Below are positions 44,819-53,880 of a stretch of DNA of 64,000 bases, one piece after another. The stretch's first letter is position 1. The number at the start of each line of letters is the position of its first letter. The stretch comes from Pseudomonas kuykendallii (GTDB lineage Bacteria; Pseudomonadota; Gammaproteobacteria; Pseudomonadales; Pseudomonadaceae), in NCBI RefSeq assembly GCF_900106975.1, contig NZ_FNNU01000003.1, positions 434,001 to 498,000 of the forward strand, given 5' to 3'. The notes beneath the pieces are model-generated. The model was not told the origin of the DNA and ran no database searches. It was given only the letters and a program-made list of their open reading frames with translations. The position numbers and the translations under genes are program-made.

Positions 44819-47800
44819 GCGGGCTGCGCTCCCTCGAGCCGGTCATCGCGTGCGGGCTTGATGCCAAACCAGATGGCGTACATCGCCGGCAGGAACACCA
44901 GGGTCAGGACGGTGCCGGCGAAGGTGCCGCCGATCAGGGTGTAGGCGAGCGTTCCCCAGAACACCGAATGGGTCAGCGGAATGAACGCCAGGATCGCCGC
45001 CAGCGCGGTAAGGATCACCGGTCGCGCCCGATGAACGGTGGCCTCGACCACCGCCCGGAACGGCTCAAGGCCGGCCTCCTGGTTCTGGCGGATCTGCCCG
45101 ATCAGGATCAGCGTGTTGCGCATCAGGATGCCGGACAGGGCAATCAGGCCGACCAGCGCGTTGATACCGAAGGGCTGCTGGAACAGGATCAGCGTCGGCA
45201 CGACGCCGATCAGCCCCAGCGGGCTGGTGAGGAAGACCATCGCCATCGCAGAGATCGAGCGCACTTGCAGGATGATGATGATCAGCGTGACGGCGAGCAT
45301 GATCGGAAACAGCGGCAGCATGGCCTTGCTCGCCTTGCCCGATTCCTCGATGGAGCCCGCCTCCTCGAGGCGATAGCCGCTCGGCAGCTTGTCGATGAGG
45401 GGTTGCAGTTGCTGGCTGATGGCCGTCGACACATCCGGCGGTTGCAGCCCTTCGGCGATGTCGCCGCGCACGGTGATGGTCGGCACACGGTCGCGCCAGC
45501 GCATGATCGGCTCTTCCGTGCGCACCTCCACCTCGCCGACCTGCGACAGCGGAATGCGCTGGCCGCTGGCACCCGCGAGGGTGAAGTCCATGACTCGCGC
45601 CGGATCGAGGCGGATACCGCCGGCGGCGCGGGCCATCACCTGCACCGTGCGGATGTCCTCGCGCACGGCGGTGACGGACACGCCGCTGAGCAGGAACTGC
45701 AGCTGCTGCGCCACGGCGCTGGAGGTGAGGCCCACCGCCTGCAGACGATCCTGCTGCAGGGTGAAGTGCAGCGTCGGCACGCGGCTGCCCCAGTCGGTGT
45801 TCACCGTGCGCATCAGCGGGCTGGCATCCATCGTCCGCTGCACCTCGGCGGCGATTTCGCGCAGCCGGTCCGGGTCCGGCCCCATGACCCGGTAGGCCAC
45901 CGGGTACGGCGAGTACGGGCCGAACACCAGTTGCGTGACGCGCACCCGCGCCTCGCTGGCCAGGCCGTCGGCAATCGCCTGGCGCAGCCGCTGCTTGAGC
46001 GCCTCGCGCTCTTCCGGGTTGTCCGTGCGCACGACGATCTTGGCGAATGACGGATCGGGCAACTCCGGCCCCATGGCCATGAAGAAGCGCGGCGCGCCCT
46101 GGCCGATGTAGGCGGTGACGATCCTGGCTTCCTCCTGCCGCGCCAGCCAGTCCTCGACCTTGCCGGCGGCGGCGCTGGTCTGTGCGATGGACGTGCCGTA
46201 GGGCATCTGCACTTCGACCAGCACTTCGGGTCGGTCGGAGATCGGGAAGAACTGCTTCTTGACCAGCGCCATGCCGAGCACGGCGGTCACGAACAGCCCG
46301 ACCACCGAGCCGGCGACCAGCCATTTGTGGCCGATGACGCGGCCCAGCAGCCGGCGAAAACGGTTGTAGCGCGGGGTGTCGTAGAGGTCGCCGTGTTGGC
46401 CCTCGGCCTTCCTGATATCGGGAAGCAGCTTGACGCCGAAGTACGGCGTGAAGATCACCGCGACCAGCCAAGAGGCGATCAGGGCGATACCGACGATCCA
46501 GAACATGTTGCTGGTGTACTCGCCAGCGGTGGAGCGGGCGAAACCGTTGGGCATGAAGCCGACGGCCGTCACCAGGGTCCCCGAGAGCATCGGCGCCGCC
46601 GTGCTGCTCCAGGCGTAGGCGGAAGCCTGCACACGGCTGTAGCCCTCCTCCATCTTCACCACCATCATCTCGATGGCGATGATCGCATCGTCCACCAGCA
46701 GGCCCAGCGCGAGGATCAGCGAGCCCAGGGTGATGCGGTCGAAGTTCTTGCCGGTGGCGGCCATCACCACGAAGACCACCGCCAGCGTCAGCGGCACCGC
46801 CACGGCGACCACGATGCCGACTCGCCAGCCCATGCTGATGAAGCTCACCAGCATGACCACCAGCAGGGCGACGAAGAACTTGACCATGAACTCGTCGACC
46901 GAGGCACTGATGTTGACCGCCTGGTCGGTGACCTTGGTCAGGCTCATGCCCAGGGGCAGTTCGCCGTTGATGGCGCCCACCTCGTCGTTCAGCGCCTGGC
47001 CCAGGTCGAGCCCGTTCCAGCCTTCGCGCATGACGATGCCCAGCAGCAGCGCCGGTTCGCCGCCGTTGCGGATCAGGAAGGTGGCCGGGTCCTCGTAGCC
47101 GCGTGTCACCGTCGCGACGTCCGACAGCTTCAGGGTGCGGCCCTGGGCGATCACCGGCGTGTCGCGGATCTTTTGCAACTCATCGAAGGCGCCGTCGAGC
47201 CGGATGAACACCTCCGGCCCACGGGTTTCGACGGAGCCGGCCGGGGTCAGGACGTTCTGTCCGTTGAGCGCGGCGAACACCTCCTGCGGGCCGATGCCCA
47301 GCGTCGCCAGGCGCTCGTGGGAGAACTCGACGAAGATCCGCTCGGCCTGCTCGCCGATGATGTTGACCTTCTTCACGCCGGGAACGTGCAGGAGCCGCTG
47401 GCGCAGCGTCTCGGCATCGCGCACCAGACGGCGCTGCGGCTCGCCTTTGGCCTTGAGCGCGAACAGGGCGAAGGTGACGTCGGAGTATTCGTCGTTCACC
47501 AGCGGCCCGATCACGCCGGCGGGCAGCGTCTTGGCCTCGTCGCTGATCTTCTTGCGCGCCTGGTAGAACTCCTCCGGCACCTCCGCGGGCGGCGTGCTGT
47601 CGAGCAGCGACAGCGAGGTGAAGGCCAGGCCCGGCCGGGTGTAGGTCTCGCTGCGGTCGTACCAGCGAAGTTCCTGCAGGCGCTTCTCCAGTTTCTCGGC
47701 GACCTGGTCCTGCATTTCCTGGGCGGTGGCGCCCGGCCAGGCGGTGATGATGGTCATGACCTTGACGGTAAAGGCCGGGTCTTCGGCCCGCCCCAGCTTG

Positions 47801-47904
47801 AAGAAGGCGATGAGCCCCGCGAGGGAGATCAGGCAGACCAGGAACAGGGTGACCGAGCGCTCGCGCACGGCGAGCGCGGAGAGGTTGAAACGACCTGCGC
47901 TCAT
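44815..47904 (-). CDS. RND-family efflux pump, inner-membrane permease
   Basis: This 1029-aa protein has the RND layout: an N-terminal helix (SVTLFLVCLISLAGLIAFFK), two large periplasmic loops and twelve membrane helices. The proton-relay aspartates are in LGLLVDDAIIAIEMM (fourth helix), and the last helices end MRNTLILIGQIRQN and LVFLPAMYAIWFGIKPA. It pumps drugs or solvents with the adaptor and outer-membrane channel. The start overlaps the adaptor's stop by 4 nt and the stop overlaps the TetR gene's ATG, giving a tightly coupled adaptor-pump-tetR operon. Confidence 0.95.
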   Translation of the reverse strand: MSAGRFNLSALAVRERSVTLFLVCLISLAGLIAFFKLGRAEDPAFTVKVMTIITAWPGATAQEMQDQVAEKLEKRLQELRWYDRSETYTRPGLAFTSLSLLDSTPPAEVPEEFYQARKKISDEAKTLPAGVIGPLVNDEYSDVTFALFALKAKGEPQRRLVRDAETLRQRLLHVPGVKKVNIIGEQAERIFVEFSHERLATLGIGPQEVFAALNGQNVLTPAGSVETRGPEVFIRLDGAFDELQKIRDTPVIAQGRTLKLSDVATVTRGYEDPATFLIRNGGEPALLLGIVMREGWNGLDLGQALNDEVGAINGELPLGMSLTKVTDQAVNISASVDEFMVKFFVALLVVMLVSFISMGWRVGIVVAVAVPLTLAVVFVVMAATGKNFDRITLGSLILALGLLVDDAIIAIEMMVVKMEEGYSRVQASAYAWSSTAAPMLSGTLVTAVGFMPNGFARSTAGEYTSNMFWIVGIALIASWLVAVIFTPYFGVKLLPDIRKAEGQHGDLYDTPRYNRFRRLLGRVIGHKWLVAGSVVGLFVTAVLGMALVKKQFFPISDRPEVLVEVQMPYGTSIAQTSAAAGKVEDWLARQEEARIVTAYIGQGAPRFFMAMGPELPDPSFAKIVVRTDNPEEREALKQRLRQAIADGLASEARVRVTQLVFGPYSPYPVAYRVMGPDPDRLREIAAEVQRTMDASPLMRTVNTDWGSRVPTLHFTLQQDRLQAVGLTSSAVAQQLQFLLSGVSVTAVREDIRTVQVMARAAGGIRLDPARVMDFTLAGASGQRIPLSQVGEVEVRTEEPIMRWRDRVPTITVRGDIAEGLQPPDVSTAISQQLQPLIDKLPSGYRLEEAGSIEESGKASKAMLPLFPIMLAVTLIIIILQVRSISAMAMVFLTSPLGLIGVVPTLILFQQPFGINALVGLIALSGILMRNTLILIGQIRQNQEAGLEPFRAVVEATVHRARPVILTALAAILAFIPLTHSVFWGTLAYTLIGGTFAGTVLTLVFLPAMYAIWFGIKPARDDRLEGAQPA

Positions 47905-49007
47905 GGGCGTTCCCCGGCTGCCGCGACGGACGTCGGGGCGGCAAGGCGCACCGGCTGGCCGTCACGCAACAAATGGGCACCGAGCGCGACGATCCGCATG
48001 CCCGGCTTCAACGCCCCGCTGACCCGCGCGTCCTCGTCGTCCAGCAACTCGACGCTGACCGGCGTCCAGGCAACCGTTGCCGGATCGCCCTGGACGACCC
48101 ACACGCCGGGGCCTTTGCCGGCGTCGTGGAGTGCGCCCACGGGCACCCGAACCCCGCGCTCGGCCTGCTCCGCGGCTATCCGCACGGTAATCGTGGTGCC
48201 CAGCGGAGCACTGGCCAGTTCGCCTTCGAGCACGTAGCGGGCTTCGAAGGTGCGGGTCTGGCGGTCGGCGACATCGGAAAGCTGGCGCAGGTGGGTCGCG
48301 ACGCTGACGTCGTGCCGGCCGAACAGCGTGGCCTGGGCGGCGGAGCCGACCGCCGGGCGAAGGGTTTCCGGCAACTGCACCAGCGCCTCCCGGGGGCCGG
48401 CATGCGCCAGCCGCACCACGGCCTGGCCGGCACTCACCACCTGGCCGGGCTCGGCCAGGGTTTCCATGACGACGCCGTCGGCATCGGCCAGAAGCTCGGC
48501 GTAGCGCATCGCGTTGCCGGCCACCTCGGCCTGGGCCTCGGCCGCACTGAGCTGGGCGCGCGCCGCGTCTGCCGCCGCCTTGTACTGGTCGTAGGCCGAC
48601 ACCGATACCGCGCCGGTGCCGCGCAGGGTGCGGTAGCGCACTTCGTCGTCGATCGCCTGCCGAGCCCGCGCACGGGCGGCGGTCACCGCCTCGCGCTGCG
48701 CATGGGCGGCGAGCTGCAGGTCGACGGGATCGAGGCGCAGCAGCACCTGCCCGCGCCTGACCGGCTGGCCGGTGTCCACCAGCCGCTGCAACACCTTGCC
48801 GGAAACGCGAAAGCCCAGATCACTCTGGACCCTGGCCGCCACGATGCCGGTGAAGGAACGCGGCGCGGACGTCGCCGACTCGAGCGTGGCGACCCGCACC
48901 AGCGGCGCACCAGTGCGTGGATCGGAGGACACCTGATCGCCGCAGGAGACCAGCGCAAACGGCATCACGCCGATGAGGGTGGACAGAAGGAGATTGCGCC
49001 GGCGCAT
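47901..49007 (-). CDS. RND efflux periplasmic adaptor (membrane fusion protein)
   Basis: This 368-aa lipoprotein has a signal peptide ending in the lipobox LVSC with C22 as the acylated residue. The adaptor domains follow: a barrel-sandwich start (ARVQSDLGFRVSGKVLQRLV), a helical hairpin (AAHAQREAVTAARARARQAI ... RAQLSAAEAQAEVAG) and the barrel return (GVVMETLAEPGQVVSAGQAV). It bridges the RND pump to the outer-membrane channel. It is the first gene of the operon and is preceded by a TetR operator-like palindrome at 49052-49075. Confidence 0.94.
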   Translation of the reverse strand: MRRRNLLLSTLIGVMPFALVSCGDQVSSDPRTGAPLVRVATLESATSAPRSFTGIVAARVQSDLGFRVSGKVLQRLVDTGQPVRRGQVLLRLDPVDLQLAAHAQREAVTAARARARQAIDDEVRYRTLRGTGAVSVSAYDQYKAAADAARAQLSAAEAQAEVAGNAMRYAELLADADGVVMETLAEPGQVVSAGQAVVRLAHAGPREALVQLPETLRPAVGSAAQATLFGRHDVSVATHLRQLSDVADRQTRTFEARYVLEGELASAPLGTTITVRIAAEQAERGVRVPVGALHDAGKGPGVWVVQGDPATVAWTPVSVELLDDEDARVSGALKPGMRIVALGAHLLRDGQPVRLAAPTSVAAAGERP

Positions 49008-49051
49008 GGGGAATCCGTTGCGAAGTCGTAGGAGACTTCACTTTGATTCTA

Positions 49052-49075
49052 GTGACCAATTTAGTCAATAGTCAC
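49052..49075 (-). promoter_or_regulatory. TetR operator upstream of the adaptor-pump operon
   Basis: This 24-bp imperfect palindrome starts GTGACCAA and ends ATAGTCAC. It has the same length and outer arms as the site at 49737-49760 in front of the outer-membrane channel gene. It lies between the TetR stop and the adaptor start, so the adaptor-pump operon can have its own TetR-controlled promoter. Confidence 0.7.
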
Positions 49076-49078
49076 AGA

Positions 49079-49696
49079 TCAGGGCGACAGGCTTCGGAGT
49101 ATCAGGCTGGAGAGCAGGACCGGGGCTTCGTCGGTGGTGTCGAGCCCATGCTGCAGCAGCAGCGGGTTGAAACAGGGCCGCATGATCAGGTGGATCGCCC
49201 GGGTGGTTTCATCCAGCGGTGTCTTGCGCTCGAAGTCCCCGCTTTGCCGACCCAGCTGCAGGATTTCGCGGATGCTCTGCTCGATGAAGTCTTCGTAGAC
49301 GAGGGTCGCCGGCCAGCGCCCGGACGCGGCGGAAGAGACGATCTCGTAGAGCCGGCGATCCTGGAAGAACAGCCGCAGGCATGACTCCACCAGTGCCTTG
49401 AGCATGCGCCGTAGCTTCTCCGGCGGGCTGTCGACCGCGTCGATGGCCGCCTTCACCTCGGTCTGTATCTCGTCCAGACAGTTCGCGCAGATCATCTCGC
49501 CGATGGCCTGCTTGGACTCGAAGAACTTGTAGATGTAGGCCTTGGAGAAGCCGACGGCCCTGGCCAGATCGGAAACCGTGGTCTTCTCGTAGCCGTAGAA
49601 ACGGAAGTGCTCGGTCGCCGCCGCCACGATCTGATCACGCACCTCGTGATCCACCGGGCCACGCGCCGATACTTTTGGAGCGGGAGTCTTGTTCAT
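49079..49696 (-). CDS. TetR-family regulator of the efflux locus
   Basis: This 205-aa protein has the TetR helix-turn-helix at residues 25-75 (VAAATEHFRFYGYEKTTVSD, LARAVGFSKAYIYKFFESKQ) and a helical effector domain. The start MNKTPAPKVSA at 49696 is used; the extension to 49744 runs over the operator. It sits between two 24-bp palindromes of the same pattern (49052-49075 and 49737-49760), so it probably represses both the pump operon and the divergent channel gene. The ligand is unknown. Confidence 0.9.
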   Translation of the reverse strand: MNKTPAPKVSARGPVDHEVRDQIVAAATEHFRFYGYEKTTVSDLARAVGFSKAYIYKFFESKQAIGEMICANCLDEIQTEVKAAIDAVDSPPEKLRRMLKALVESCLRLFFQDRRLYEIVSSAASGRWPATLVYEDFIEQSIREILQLGRQSGDFERKTPLDETTRAIHLIMRPCFNPLLLQHGLDTTDEAPVLLSSLILRSLSP

Positions 49697-49736
49697 GGAG
49701 GCATAGCCTACAGAGCGGCTGGGTGATGGACAATGA

Positions 49737-49760
49737 GTGACCAATATGTATTATGGTCAC
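49737..49760 (+). promoter_or_regulatory. TetR operator in the tetR/channel divergent region
   Basis: A 24-bp palindrome has perfect 7-bp arms GTGACCA and TGGTCAC around a 10-nt AT-rich centre. It lies 37 bp upstream of the channel gene and 40 bp upstream of the tetR start, placing it where both promoters could be blocked. Confidence 0.72.
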
Positions 49761-49797
49761 AAATCAGCGTATTCACCCTACTCCCGAAGGACCTGGC

Positions 49798-51252
49798 ATG
49801 CCATCGAAGCGCCCCCTCGTCGTACTGGTCAGCGCCGGCCTCATGGCAGGCTGCGCGGTCGGCCCCGATTACCAACGCCCCGCGCTTTCGCTGTCCGAAG
49901 GCTTCCTCGGCCAGGCCGCCGTCGATGCCCGCCCTGCCCGCGCCGATGCCGAATTCAGCACCTGGTGGAGCGGCTTCGGCGACCCGCAACTGACCCGCTT
50001 CGTGAGCCTGGCGTTGGAGCAGAACCTGGACCTGGCCCAGGCCAGTGCGCGCATCGCCCAGGCCCGCTCCGGCTTGGGCGCCGCCAACGCGGCGCTGCTG
50101 CCCTCCGGCACCGTCAACGGCCAGGCCGCGCGGGCCTACCAGTCGATCGAGACGCCCCTGGGTCAGGTGCTGAACGCCACGCCGGACTTCGATCGCTACG
50201 GCAACAGCTACGAAGCCAACCTGGGCGCCAGCTGGGAGCTGGACGTTTTCGGCGGCCTGCGCCGCGGTCGCGAAGCGGCGTTGGCGGAGTACCAGGCCTC
50301 GCAAGCTGGCGCCGCCGCCACCCGGTTGGCCGTCGCGGCGCAGACCGCCGATACCTACCTCGCGATTCGCGGGTTGCAGGGCCGGATCGCCGTGGCCCGC
50401 CAGCAAGTGCGGACGCAGGAGGACCTGCTGGCGACCATCCAACTGCTGCAGGGACAGGGCCTGGCGGCCGACATGCAGGTGCATCAGGCCAGCGGTGCGC
50501 TCGCCCAGGTGCGCGCCAGCGTGCCGGTACTGGAAACGGGGCTGGACGCGGCGATGAACGCGCTCGACGTGCTGCTCGGCGCGCAGCCGGGCACCCACCG
50601 TGCCGAGCTGGCCGAAGCCGTGGACCTGCCGCAGGCCCCGCGGATTGCCGCCAGCGGATCGCCGGGCGACCTGCTCAGGCGCCGCCCCGACCTGATCGTG
50701 GCGGAGCGCCGCCTGGCCGCCTCGAACGCGCGCATCGGCGCGGCCGTCGCCGAGTACTACCCGAAGTTCTCGCTGAGCGGGCTGATTGGCAGTGCCACCT
50801 CGGTGTCCGGCGGCAACCTGTTCAGCAGCGGCGCCAGCCAGATGAGCGGCGTGCTGGGCCTGCGCTGGCGCCTGTTCGACTTCGGCCGCATCGACGCCCA
50901 GATCGATCTCGCCAAGGGCCAGGAAGCCGAGCAACTGGCGGCCTATCGCCTCGCGGCGCTGCGCGCGACCGAAGATGTGGAGAATGCCTTCTCGGCGTTG
51001 GTCAGGCGCGAGGACCAGGCCAAGCTGCTGGAGCAGGGGGTGGATTCGCTCAGCCGCGCGCGGCAGGCGTCCTTCGAGGCCTACCAGCAAGGCGTGGTCA
51101 GCCTGATCGAAGTGCTGCAGGCGGACGAGAGCCTGCTGCGCGCCTCCGACGCCAGGGTCCAGGCACGAACGGAGTCGACCCGCGCCGCCGTCGCGGCGTT
51201 CAAGGCGCTGGGCGGCGGTTGGAACGCCGCCGAGTCGCTGGCGCGCAACTGA
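49798..51252 (+). CDS. RND efflux outer-membrane channel (NodT/OprM type)
   Basis: This 484-aa outer-membrane lipoprotein has the lipobox LMAGC with C19. It then has the typical GPDYQRPALSLSE and the two OEP repeats (LVSLALEQNLDLAQASARIA near residue 80 and FGRIDAQIDLAKGQEAEQLA near 365). It forms the trimeric exit duct for the neighbouring RND pump. The ATG at 49798 has GAAGGA about 7 nt upstream. It is divergent from the TetR gene. Confidence 0.94.
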   Translation: MPSKRPLVVLVSAGLMAGCAVGPDYQRPALSLSEGFLGQAAVDARPARADAEFSTWWSGFGDPQLTRFVSLALEQNLDLAQASARIAQARSGLGAANAALLPSGTVNGQAARAYQSIETPLGQVLNATPDFDRYGNSYEANLGASWELDVFGGLRRGREAALAEYQASQAGAAATRLAVAAQTADTYLAIRGLQGRIAVARQQVRTQEDLLATIQLLQGQGLAADMQVHQASGALAQVRASVPVLETGLDAAMNALDVLLGAQPGTHRAELAEAVDLPQAPRIAASGSPGDLLRRRPDLIVAERRLAASNARIGAAVAEYYPKFSLSGLIGSATSVSGGNLFSSGASQMSGVLGLRWRLFDFGRIDAQIDLAKGQEAEQLAAYRLAALRATEDVENAFSALVRREDQAKLLEQGVDSLSRARQASFEAYQQGVVSLIEVLQADESLLRASDARVQARTESTRAAVAAFKALGGGWNAAESLARN

Positions 51253-51320
51253 TCGTCGTCCTGAGCCAGCAACAGAGCTGGACGACAGGCGCACACCGCC
51301 GATACTCGATGAACGCGCAG

Positions 51321-51433
51321 AACCGCGAAGCATTTTTCATCGGCGATGATCGAATGCCCGGAGCGGTTTGAGGGCCAGGTATCCGATGCCGTCGGTTGAA
51401 AAAAGCCGGTAGACAAACAGAGCGTTGTCCACC
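51321..51433. repeat. Degenerate copy of dispersed repeat X
   Basis: The pieces aaccgcgaagcatttttc, gccggtagacaaacagagc and gttgtccacc correspond to R1-R3 but are diverged. The gap 51253-51607 holds this and nothing gene-like. It separates the efflux locus from small-ORF unit copy B. Confidence 0.6.
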
Positions 51434-51607
51434 GTCTCGGAGTGGCCGTACGGAAAAAGCCAGCGTTTCCATCCCAGAGTCGACCCGCGGCGTCATGGCT
51501 TCGCAGGATGAATGACTTCTTTTCCATTCATCTACAGCGCCCACTGGATAGATAAAGCGCGACCCATCAACCATCGGCGAATGGATAAACAGGCTACCTG
51601 CCTAGGG

Positions 51608-51871
51608 TCAACCCTCCCCCGGCGAACGTAATCGCTGATGCAAGCGGCTGAGAAAGCCGACATCGAACGTCCGGCGCGCGGGCTCGCTTTTCAACAGATC
51701 GCGCTCGACCAACATCCCTGCCCACAACCAGCCGGGGTTGGGGTTCTCCAACCACGCCTGCGCGCAGTTCACGCCGAGGTCGAACGCGGCTTGGTGCCTG
51801 GCCGGGAGGCTGATTTCAACGCCGGGATGATCGTCGTGGGCGGCCAGCCGGCACACGCCACGGCGGCTCAT
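51608..51871 (-). CDS. Small-ORF unit copy B, second gene (unknown function)
   Basis: This 87-aa protein is homologous to that at 18801-19079 (MSRRGVCRLAAHDDHPGVEI, ISLPARHQAAFDLGVNCAQA) but ends five residues earlier. The ATG overlaps the preceding gene's stop by one base, as in copy A. No known domain was recognised. Nearly all differences from copy A are substitutions that keep the frame, supporting a protein-coding gene. Confidence 0.7.
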   Translation of the reverse strand: MSRRGVCRLAAHDDHPGVEISLPARHQAAFDLGVNCAQAWLENPNPGWLWAGMLVERDLLKSEPARRTFDVGFLSRLHQRLRSPGEG

Positions 51872-52125
51872 CAGCCGCCCTCCCTGGCCTGTTCGATGGC
51901 ATTGACCAGCAGCGCCGCCAACTCGCGAATACGCGCCCGTACCTGCCGGATCTCCCTGGCGTCCAGGTACATCATCTGGTCGTTTTCAGGCTCGGCGGAG
52001 CCGAACTGGCGCAGCAGCAACGCCAGCTGCAACTCGGCCTCGATCCGGTAGGGATAGTTCTTTTCACGCGCGCCCGCGGCTGGTGCTTGCAGTGAAGGGA
52101 AGGCGATGTGGTTCGACTCAGCCAC
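51871..52125 (-). CDS. Small-ORF unit copy B, first gene (unknown function)
   Basis: This 84-aa protein is almost identical to that at 19079-19333 (EAELQLALLLRQFGSAEPEN, LDAREIRQVRARIRELAALL). It has a GTG start with a strong GGAGGTG site. It overlaps the end of the leader frame at 52118-52366 by 8 nt, so all three frames may be translated in sequence. Function was not recognised. Confidence 0.72.
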   Translation of the reverse strand: MAESNHIAFPSLQAPAAGAREKNYPYRIEAELQLALLLRQFGSAEPENDQMMYLDAREIRQVRARIRELAALLVNAIEQAREGG

Positions 52126-52366
52126 GGCACACCTCCAGAACGAAGGTGATCGATACCACGCAAACAGCAGGGAGGTGCCCGTGCGTAAAAGGGGGATAGC
52201 GCATTTTCCTTATGCTCCTCGAACGGTTAAGGAGCCGCTTTCCAGCCGTTACCACACGGATGGAGGCGGACCGTGCAAGGGTGGTAAACCGGCGTCCGAG
52301 GGAACCGGCCGAGCCGAAGCTCGCCTCACACGGCCCGCCATAAATGCACGAGAAAACAGCAGGCAT
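52118..52366 (-). CDS. Leader reading frame of small-ORF unit copy B, ash-like
   Basis: This 82-codon frame begins directly after the terminator-like hairpin and reads SCIYGGPCEASFGSAG near residues 6-21, then RFTTLARSASIRVVTAGKRL. It ends inside the start of the next gene. In copy A the equivalent frame stops after 24 codons. The GGPCEAxFGSAG pattern is recalled from annotated ash-family proteins of P4-like satellites. It may be a leader peptide or only a conserved structured RNA. Confidence 0.4.
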   Translation of the reverse strand: MPAVFSCIYGGPCEASFGSAGSLGRRFTTLARSASIRVVTAGKRLLNRSRSIRKMRYPPFTHGHLPAVCVVSITFVLEVCRG

Positions 52367-52397
52367 AAAAAAAGCGCCTGTTCTCGGCTATGGCGCT
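52367..52397 (-). terminator. Intrinsic terminator-like hairpin in leader B
   Basis: On the minus strand AGCGCC and GGCGCT form a 6-bp stem around a 13-nt loop, followed by seven T residues. It matches the structure at 19577-19607. It is placed upstream of the small genes, suggesting attenuation or a short RNA. Between 52398 and 52660 the leader repeat continues to about 52497, and then nothing is seen. Confidence 0.55.
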
Positions 52398-52723
52398 GTC
52401 GCGCCTCAGACAATTCCGGGTTACCACACCCAGGCCACGGGATTGACCGTGACCGGCGCACTCTAGCGCGCGGGGTGGGGGTAGGACAAGGAAGTGGAAA
52501 TTGGGGGTGGTTTCGATGCGGATTGCGGCGGCTTTTCAGCCACCTGCCGGGGCTGTGAAGAGGCTAACTTTCGGTCCGAGTTGATAATGACACAGGCAAA
52601 AAGCGGCCAGAAGCAGACGTTTAGAACAGGGAAAATCTGCCCCCCTTTCTTGTTCGATCTGGTCTGTCCCGGGCTGAGTGGACACTGACTTAAGGTGGAT
52701 AATGTCCGCCGCAAGGAGTGTTC

Positions 52724-53017
52724 ATGAGCCAGACCAGACGACGTTTTCCTGAATCCTTCAAACTCGAGGCGGTAGGCCAGGTGCTTTCCGGCACGCCGCT
52801 TCGGCATGTAGCCGAGACGCTGGGCATTGCTGAAAGCCTGCTGGGCAAATGGAAGCGCCAGTACGAACAGCAGGGTGACGATGCCTTTCCAGGCAATGGC
52901 AAGCAGCGTGGCGAGAACGCGGAACTGCGTCGGCTACGCCAGCAACTGGCCCAGGTCACCATGGAGCGCGATGTTTTAAAAAAGGCGCTCGCCATCTTCT
53001 CGCGGCCCACGAAGTGA
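52724..53017 (+). CDS. IS3-family OrfA (helix-turn-helix protein)
   Basis: The protein has 97 aa. The transposase_8 helix-turn-helix is RRFPESFKLEAVGQVLSGTP, then HVAETLGIAESLLGKWKRQY, and a leucine-zipper-like tail LRRLRQQLAQVTMERDVLKK follows. It binds the element ends and regulates transposition. At AAAAAAG (52978-52984) ribosomes can slip by -1 into the orfB frame, giving the fused OrfAB transposase. The start has AAGGAG (52711-52716) about 7 nt upstream. Confidence 0.9.
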   Translation: MSQTRRRFPESFKLEAVGQVLSGTPLRHVAETLGIAESLLGKWKRQYEQQGDDAFPGNGKQRGENAELRRLRQQLAQVTMERDVLKKALAIFSRPTK

Positions 53018-53880
53018 GGTTCCGCGCCATCGAGGCGTTGGCCGGTCGCTACCCCGTAGCGCCAATGTGCCGGCTGCTGCGGGTATCGCGCAGCGGTTTC
53101 TATGCCTGGCAGCAGCGGCCTCCTTCGGCGAGAGAGATGGCGAACCGACGCTTGAGCAAGGAGATCCGCACCATCCACCATGAGGTGAATGGGATCTATG
53201 GCCATCGCCGAATCAAGGCCGAACTGGCGGCCATGGGGCATGCGTGTGGTCGGCACCGGGTTGCCCGACTGATGCGCGAAGCTGGTTTGCGCGTTCGCTC
53301 GCGCAAGCGCTGGCGGCTGGTTTCCAGCAGTCGTCACGCTCTGCCGATTGCGCCGAATCACCTGGATCGCCAGTTCGCCTCGGATCGCGCCAACCGGCAC
53401 TGGGTCTCGGACATGACCTACGTGCGGACGGCCCAAGGCTGGCTGTATCTGGCCGTGGTGCTCGATCTCTATTCACGCGCCGTCGTCGGTTGGGCGATGC
53501 ACCATCGCATGCAGCAAGCCCTAGTGCATGCTGCGCTGGAGATGGCTGTGGCACGCCGCCAACCACAGGCAGAGGTACTGCTGCACTCGGATCGTGGCAG
53601 CCAATACTGCGCCTACGACTACCAGGCCTTGCTGCGGCGCCATCGGGTTGTGCCCAGCCATTCACGTCCGGGGAGCTGCTGGGACAACGCTGCGATGGAG
53701 AGCTTCTTCCGTTCGCTGAAGACCGAGCGGGTGTACCTGACGCATTACGCCAGCTACCAAGAGGCGAAAACCGACCTGTTCGACTACATCCGCTTTTACA
53801 ATCACCGCCGTCGCCACTCGACGTTGGGCTATCTCAGTCCGATGGAGTTTGAGCGGCGAAACGCGAGCAGTAGCTCTTAA
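53014..53880 (+). CDS. IS3-family OrfB (DDE transposase)
   Basis: The protein has 288 aa from a GTG, but it is normally made as the OrfAB fusion; the orfB frame is open back to the slippery site. The HTH_21 region is HHEVNGIYGHRRIKAELAA. The rve catalytic core has the DDE triad in WVSDMTYV, LHSDRGSQY and NAAMESFFRSLKTE, followed by YNHRRRHSTLGYLSPMEFE. The gene looks intact, so the element may be active. Confidence 0.92.
   Translation: MRFRAIEALAGRYPVAPMCRLLRVSRSGFYAWQQRPPSAREMANRRLSKEIRTIHHEVNGIYGHRRIKAELAAMGHACGRHRVARLMREAGLRVRSRKRWRLVSSSRHALPIAPNHLDRQFASDRANRHWVSDMTYVRTAQGWLYLAVVLDLYSRAVVGWAMHHRMQQALVHAALEMAVARRQPQAEVLLHSDRGSQYCAYDYQALLRRHRVVPSHSRPGSCWDNAAMESFFRSLKTERVYLTHYASYQEAKTDLFDYIRFYNHRRRHSTLGYLSPMEFERRNASSSS

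Noticed and set aside
44791-48237. Long plus-strand frames opposite the RND pump
   Set aside because: Histidine/glutamine-rich antisense text typical of a GC-rich shadow; the pump on the minus strand is complete.
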